A stretch of 50,111 nucleotides of DNA from Paraburkholderia ginsengiterrae. Lineage in GTDB: Bacteria > Pseudomonadota > Gammaproteobacteria > Burkholderiales > Burkholderiaceae. The position numbers and the translations under genes are program-made. This document shows positions 45,878-50,111 of this stretch, piece by piece; the first letter of the stretch is position 1; every line of letters starts with the position of its first letter. The DNA is taken from assembly GCF_001645125.1 (NCBI RefSeq), contig NZ_LXKA01000340.1, forward strand, positions 1-50,111. Direction: 5' to 3'. The notes beneath the pieces were generated by a model. The model saw only the letters and a program-made list of their open reading frames with translations, was not told where the DNA came from and did not search any database.

Positions 45878-46264
45878 TTACCTCGGATGAGCGAGCACGT
45901 AGAGGGAGTTTTCCACGTCATATTTTTGCAGCGGATTGTGCAGCAGCTCATCAAACCGGGCAGCAGCGCGCATGACAAAGGCCATGCGCTGCCCCGGATC
46001 AGCAAGATTCGCGAGAGGCTCCTGGCTGAAGTGCAAAATCTCAGCGTTCGCCCCCGTCACGGTACATTTGTTGGCAAGCGTCAACTGAATTTCTCTGGCT
46101 GATCCTGTGGGAATGTTCAATGCCCACGCAAACTGATTGCCTCGCATCAGCGTGACGAACGTGTCCTCCTCGACCTTTCTTCTGGCGGCTTCTTCTTCCT
46201 CTTTCCAGTTGGGATAACACACCGGGCAACGGGGGTTATCACACTTCTCTCGTTGGGACGCCAT
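45878..46264 (-). CDS. Hypothetical protein with a Cys-rich N-terminus
   Basis: Not recognised. From the ATG at 46264 the protein has 128 residues (a TTG at 46300 would add 12). The N-terminus contains EKCDNPRCPVCYPNW, a C-x4-C-x2-C pattern that could bind zinc or iron, followed by a charged helix EEEEAARRKVEEDT. The C-terminal half is RFDELLHNPLQKYDVENSLYVLAHP. It has no signal peptide, in contrast to its partner 2 bases downstream. The pair is flanked by the small membrane protein and mdtC, and looks like an inserted cassette. Confidence 0.62.
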   Translation of the reverse strand: MASQREKCDNPRCPVCYPNWKEEEEAARRKVEEDTFVTLMRGNQFAWALNIPTGSAREIQLTLANKCTVTGANAEILHFSQEPLANLADPGQRMAFVMRAAARFDELLHNPLQKYDVENSLYVLAHPR

Positions 46265-46338
46265 CTCGTTTGGAACCCTCGTCGGAATGCGATCCAACAA
46301 GATACGAGGCAGCGTTCATCGAACTATGGAAATGTGTG

Positions 46339-49300
46339 TCAGGACGGAGCAATACCCGTTCGTCGCGCCTTCCTCGACTCCCATCTCACCCGAATCCGGT
46401 CCATGTAGAGATACACGACCGGCGTCGTATAAAGCGTGAGCATCTGACTCACGATCAACCCGCCGACAATCGCGATCCCGAGCGGCGCGCGAAGCTCCGC
46501 GCCTTCGCCGCTGCCGAAGGCGAGCGGCAAAGCCCCGAGCAGCGCGGCACAGGTGGTCATCATGATCGGCCGGAAGCGCAGCAGGCAGGCCTGATAGATC
46601 GCATCGCGCGAGGACAGTCCCTGCCGCGACGCTTCGATCGCGAAGTCCACCATCATGATGGCGTTCTTCTTCACGATACCGATCAGCAGGATCACGCCGA
46701 TCAACGCGATGATGCTGAATTCCGTCTTGAAGAGCAGCAGCGCGAGCAGCGCGCCGACGCCCGCCGAGGGCAGCGTGGACAGAATCGTCAGCGGATGGAT
46801 ATAGCTCTCGTACAGCATGCCCAGCACGATATACACCGCCGCCAATGCCGCCAGAATCAGAATCGGCTGGTCGGACATGGACTGCTGGAACGCCTGTGCC
46901 GTGCCCTGGAAACTGCCGTGGATGGTGCCCGGCACGCCGATCTGCGCCATCGTGTCGTAGATCGCCTGGGTCGCGGTGGATAAGGACACGCCCGGCGGCA
47001 GATTGAACGAGATCGTCGAGGCCACGAACTGGCTCTGGTGATTGACCGACAGGGGCGTATTGCCCGGACCGAAACTCGCGATCGCCGACAGCGGCACCAT
47101 CGTCTCCTTCGAGGTCGACACGGCCGCACCCGACGAAGCACTCGACTTGCCGCTCGCCGCAATCGAATTGATCGCCTGGTTGCGCGCGGAGTCGGCGGCG
47201 ATGCTTGCCGCGCTCGATGCGCTGGTGCCCGCCGTGCCACCCGCCGCCGCACTGGTCGACGCAGTGAGCGCCTTTGATGTCACCGTTCCCGCCGGCGCGT
47301 TGGTGGTCTGCGCGCCGCTCGCGCTGCCGCCCGAGGTGCTGACGTAGATCTGCTTCAGCATGTCCGGGCTCTGCCAGTACTTCGGCGCGACTTCCATCAC
47401 GACGTGATACTGGTTCAGCGGGTTGTAGATCGTCGAGACCTGGCGCTGGCCGAACGCGTCGTACAGCGTGTTGTCGATCTGAGCCGGCTTGATGCCGAGG
47501 CGCGAGGCGGTGGCGCGGTCGATCGTCACCATGGCTTCGAGGCCGCCTTGCTGTTGGTCGGAATTCACGTCCGCGATTTCGGGGCGCGCCTGCAGCGCCT
47601 CGGTGAGCCGCGGCCCCCACAGATAGAGGTCGGGCGTCGAATCGGCCAGCAGCGTGAACTGGTACTGCGCGTTCGACTGGCGTCCGCCGACGCGAATGTC
47701 CTGCACCGCCTGCAGGAAAGTCCGCGCGCCGGCCACTTCGCCGAGCGGCTCGCGCAGTTGCTGGATCACCTGATCGGCGGACAGCTTGCGTTGGCTCTTC
47801 GGCTTCAGCGAGACGAACATGAAGCCGGAGTTGGTCTGCCGCCCGCCGGTGAAGCCGGCCACGCTGTCCACCGCCGGATTCTTGCCGACGATCTCCATCA
47901 TCTGCGCGAACTTGCCTTTCATGGCCTGGAACGAGGTGGCCTGGTCAGCCTGAATGCCGCCGATCAGCCGCCCGGTGTCCTGCTGCGGAAAGAAGCCCTT
48001 CGGCACGATGATGTACAGCGCGACATTCAGGACGATGGTCAGCAGCAGAATCGTCACGATCAGGAGCGGGTGCCGCAGCGCCCAGCCGAGCGTGCGTTCG
48101 TAGCCGCTCTGCATCGAATTGAAGCCGCGTTCGAGCCAGCGGCCAAAACGGCTGTCTTCTTCCTTCTCGTGCGGCTCGCGCAGCAGACGCGAACACATCA
48201 TCGGCGTGAGGGTGAGGGAGACGATCAGCGAGACGCCGATTGCGAGCGAGAGCGTCAGCGCGAACTCGCGGAACAGCCGGCCGACAATGCCGCCCATCAG
48301 CAGGATCGGCAGGAACACGGCGACCAGCGAGATGCTGATCGACAGCACGGTGAAGCCGACTTCACGCGCGCCGAGGAACGCGGCCTTCATGCGCGGCACG
48401 CCGTTCTCGATATGCCGCGAGATGTTCTCCAGCACCACGATGGCATCGTCGACCACGAAGCCGGTCGCGATCGTCAACGCCATCAGCGAGAGGTTGTCGA
48501 TCGAGAAACCGAGCAGGTACATCGCGCCGAATGTGCCGATGATCGAGATCGGCACGGCCACGCTCGGAATCAGCGTGGCGCGCCAGTTGCGCAGGAACAG
48601 GAACACCACCATCACCACCAGCGCCACCGCGATCATCAGCGTGCGCTCGGTGTCTTTAAGCGACGCGCGGATCGTCGTGGAGCGGTCGGCGGCCGGTGCG
48701 ATGTCGACGTCGGCGGGCAGCGAGGCGTGCAGCTGCGGCAGCATCGCCATCACACGGTCGATGGTGTCGATGATGTTGGCGCCCGGCTGGCGGTACAGGA
48801 TCACCAGCACCGAACGCTTGCCGTTGAAGAGGCCGAGGTTGCGCAGGTCCTCGACCGAATCGACCACCTCGGCGACGTCGGAAAGCTTGACTGCCGCGCC
48901 GTTGCGATACGCGATGACCAGATCCTTGTATTGCGACGCCTTGCTGGCCTGGTCGTTGGTATAGATCTGCACGCGGTTCGGGCCGAACTCGATCGAGCCT
49001 TTCGGGCTGTTCGCGTTGGCGGAGGCAAGCGCGGCGCGCACGTCCTCGAGACCGATGCCGTAGTGCGAGAGCGCGTTCGGTTCCAGTTCGACGCGCACAG
49101 CCGGGTTGGCCGAGCCGCTCACATCCACTTCGCCCACGCCATCCACCTGTGAGAGCGACTGCTGCAACACCGTGGCCGCGGAGTCGTACAACTGGCCGGC
49201 CGTGAGCGTTTTCGAGGTGAGCGCCAGAATCAGAATGGGCGCGTCGGCCGGATTGACCTTGTGATAAGTCGGGTTGCTGCGCAGGCTCGCCGGCAGATCG

Positions 49301-49650
49301 GCGCGCGCCGCGTTGATGGCGGCCTGCACGTCGCGCGCGGCGCCGTCGATGTCGCGGTTCAGGCCGAACTGCATCGTGATGCGCGTCGAGCCGACCGAGC
49401 TCGACGAGGTCATTTCGGTCACGTCGGCAATCGAGCCGAGGTGCCGTTCGAGCGGACTGGCCACGCTGGTCGCCACGGTGTCCGGGCTGGCGCCTGGCAG
49501 CGTGGCCTGCACCGAAATGGTCGGAAAATCGACCTGCGGCAAGGGCGCAACCGGCAGTTTGGTGAACGCGAACACGCCGGACAGCGCGATGCCGATCGCC
49601 AGCAGCGTGGTGGCGACTGGGCGGGAAATAAACGGACGCGACAGGTTCAT
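46339..49650 (-). CDS. mdtC: RND efflux permease MdtC-like with an extra linker
   Basis: An inner membrane multidrug proton antiporter of the AcrB/MdtC type, 1103 residues, against about 1025 for E. coli MdtC. It begins [18 protein letters not shown] and contains the HAE1 landmarks [25 protein letters not shown] (in part), [14 protein letters not shown] (TM4 region), [17 protein letters not shown] and TRPIMMTT-like [12 protein letters not shown]. About 80 residues at 769-848 are a Ser/Ala/Gly/Thr-rich insertion ([38 protein letters not shown]) in the periplasmic part, which explains the excess length. mdtB lies just upstream, 3 bases before the start; the pair would form the B2C pump with an MdtA-like protein. 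Confidence 0.95.
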   Translation of the reverse strand: MNLSRPFISRPVATTLLAIGIALSGVFAFTKLPVAPLPQVDFPTISVQATLPGASPDTVATSVASPLERHLGSIADVTEMTSSSSVGSTRITMQFGLNRDIDGAARDVQAAINAARADLPASLRSNPTYHKVNPADAPILILALTSKTLTAGQLYDSAATVLQQSLSQVDGVGEVDVSGSANPAVRVELEPNALSHYGIGLEDVRAALASANANSPKGSIEFGPNRVQIYTNDQASKASQYKDLVIAYRNGAAVKLSDVAEVVDSVEDLRNLGLFNGKRSVLVILYRQPGANIIDTIDRVMAMLPQLHASLPADVDIAPAADRSTTIRASLKDTERTLMIAVALVVMVVFLFLRNWRATLIPSVAVPISIIGTFGAMYLLGFSIDNLSLMALTIATGFVVDDAIVVLENISRHIENGVPRMKAAFLGAREVGFTVLSISISLVAVFLPILLMGGIVGRLFREFALTLSLAIGVSLIVSLTLTPMMCSRLLREPHEKEEDSRFGRWLERGFNSMQSGYERTLGWALRHPLLIVTILLLTIVLNVALYIIVPKGFFPQQDTGRLIGGIQADQATSFQAMKGKFAQMMEIVGKNPAVDSVAGFTGGRQTNSGFMFVSLKPKSQRKLSADQVIQQLREPLGEVAGARTFLQAVQDIRVGGRQSNAQYQFTLLADSTPDLYLWGPRLTEALQARPEIADVNSDQQQGGLEAMVTIDRATASRLGIKPAQIDNTLYDAFGQRQVSTIYNPLNQYHVVMEVAPKYWQSPDMLKQIYVSTSGGSASGAQTTNAPAGTVTSKALTASTSAAAGGTAGTSASSAASIAADSARNQAINSIAASGKSSASSGAAVSTSKETMVPLSAIASFGPGNTPLSVNHQSQFVASTISFNLPPGVSLSTATQAIYDTMAQIGVPGTIHGSFQGTAQAFQQSMSDQPILILAALAAVYIVLGMLYESYIHPLTILSTLPSAGVGALLALLLFKTEFSIIALIGVILLIGIVKKNAIMMVDFAIEASRQGLSSRDAIYQACLLRFRPIMMTTCAALLGALPLAFGSGEGAELRAPLGIAIVGGLIVSQMLTLYTTPVVYLYMDRIRVRWESRKARRTGIAPS

Positions 49651-49653
49651 CGC

Positions 49654-50111
49654 TCAGTTCCCTGCGTCGGTGGCGGGCGGCGTGGCGCCATGGGACGGCC
49701 CGCCGCGATTGAAACGCTCCCGCGCGCGGCGGCCCAGCGAGTCGAACGCGAGGTAGATGACCGGCGTGGTGAACAGCGTGAGCAACTGGCTGACGATCAG
49801 ACCGCCCGCAATCGCGATACCGAGCGGCCGGCGCAGCTCCGACCCGGCGCCGGTGCCGAGCATCAGCGGCAGCGCGCCGAGCAGGGCGGCGAGCGTGGTC
49901 ATCAGGATCGGCCGGAAGCGCAGCAGGCACGCCTGGTAGATCGCTTCGCGCGGCGCCTTGCCTTCCTCGCGCTCGGCCTAGAGCGCCAAGTCCATCCTCA
50001 TGCTCGCGTTCTTCTTCACGATACCGCTCAGCAGCACGATGCCCATGATGCCGATGATGTCCAGGTCGTGCCCGGTGATCAGCAAACCCAGCAACGCACC
50101 CAGCCCGCCCT
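49654..50111 (-). pseudogene. mdtB: RND efflux permease MdtB, 3' part with in-frame stop
   Basis: The C-terminal end of an MdtB-like permease, open at the window edge. The segment [32 protein letters not shown] and [17 protein letters not shown] (both quoted only in part) are typical. Upstream the frame continues as [21 protein letters not shown] but then meets TAG at 49978-49980, where the family has Glu (LALEAERE). In the same stretch several residues depart from the family (S for I, R for M, L for F). So either the gene is dead, or the last 130 bases of the sequence are poor quality. The intact part overlaps nothing and ends 3 bases before mdtC starts. Confidence 0.8.

Noticed and set aside
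47404-49152. 582-codon open frame on the + strand inside mdtC
   Set aside because: It is the mirror of the conserved RND permease; its His/Arg/Asp-rich product is typical of antisense frames in high-GC genes, and no ribosome site was seen.
1-50111. CRISPR arrays, tRNA or rRNA genes, IS elements
   Set aside because: No repeat-spacer pattern, no cloverleaf or rRNA landmarks and no transposase motifs were seen.

Overview
The window is a piece of a high-GC betaproteobacterial chromosome, most likely Burkholderia or Paraburkholderia. The evidence is the gene content: a five-step histidine-degradation operon (hutD-I-F-G), a two-subunit arginine succinyltransferase, a DUF4148 protein, EAL-HDOD proteins and an MdtB/MdtC efflux pair. 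The gene families place it; no rRNA or tRNA is present to confirm the genus. No IS element, prophage, CRISPR array or origin was found.

Layout. (1) 1-4249: the 3' end of a hut operon, entering inside hutD, then hutI, hutF and hutG on the + strand. (2) 4473-11328: mixed genes: a small HTH/coiled-coil protein, a divergent pair of a DUF1579-like protein and an AraC regulator, a DUF3857-transglutaminase protein coupled to the AraC gene, an orphan branched-chain-amino-acid binding protein, an unknown acidic protein and a DUF4148 protein. (3) 11428-15403: pdxY, glgA and glgC on the - strand. (4) 15837-22165: a secreted alpha/beta hydrolase with a broken 5' end, a luciferase-like monooxygenase, a four-domain rhodanese, a BamE-like lipoprotein and a patatin phospholipase. 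(5) 22518-36060: an arginine/basic amino acid block: transporter genes hisQ-hisM-hisP, an AraC/GATase1-type ArgR, the whole arginine succinyltransferase (AST) pathway (astC, aruF, astA, astD, astB, astE), then a GST/LysR divergent pair, then the matching periplasmic binding protein. (6) 36186-36944: an acetoacetate decarboxylase family protein. (7) 37210-43756: four regulatory proteins in a row, EAL-HDOD, HDOD-GAF, PAS-GGDEF-EAL and EAL-HDOD. The last two are divergent and both have sigma-28-like promoter sequences between them. (8) 43956-50111: a periplasmic peroxiredoxin, a small membrane protein, a two-gene lower-GC cassette of unknown proteins, mdtC, and a 3' fragment of mdtB that carries an in-frame stop near the window edge.

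How it works together. Regions 1 and 5 feed histidine and arginine nitrogen and carbon to glutamate: hut converts histidine to formylglutamate and glutamate, and AST converts arginine to glutamate, succinate and ammonia, with dedicated uptake and a local ArgR-type activator. Region 7 looks like a cyclic-di-GMP/motility signalling cluster with mostly degenerate output domains. The least explained parts are that cluster, the unknown pair at 45234-46264, and the 650-base gap at 19974-20626, which ends in a strong terminator that follows no recognisable gene.
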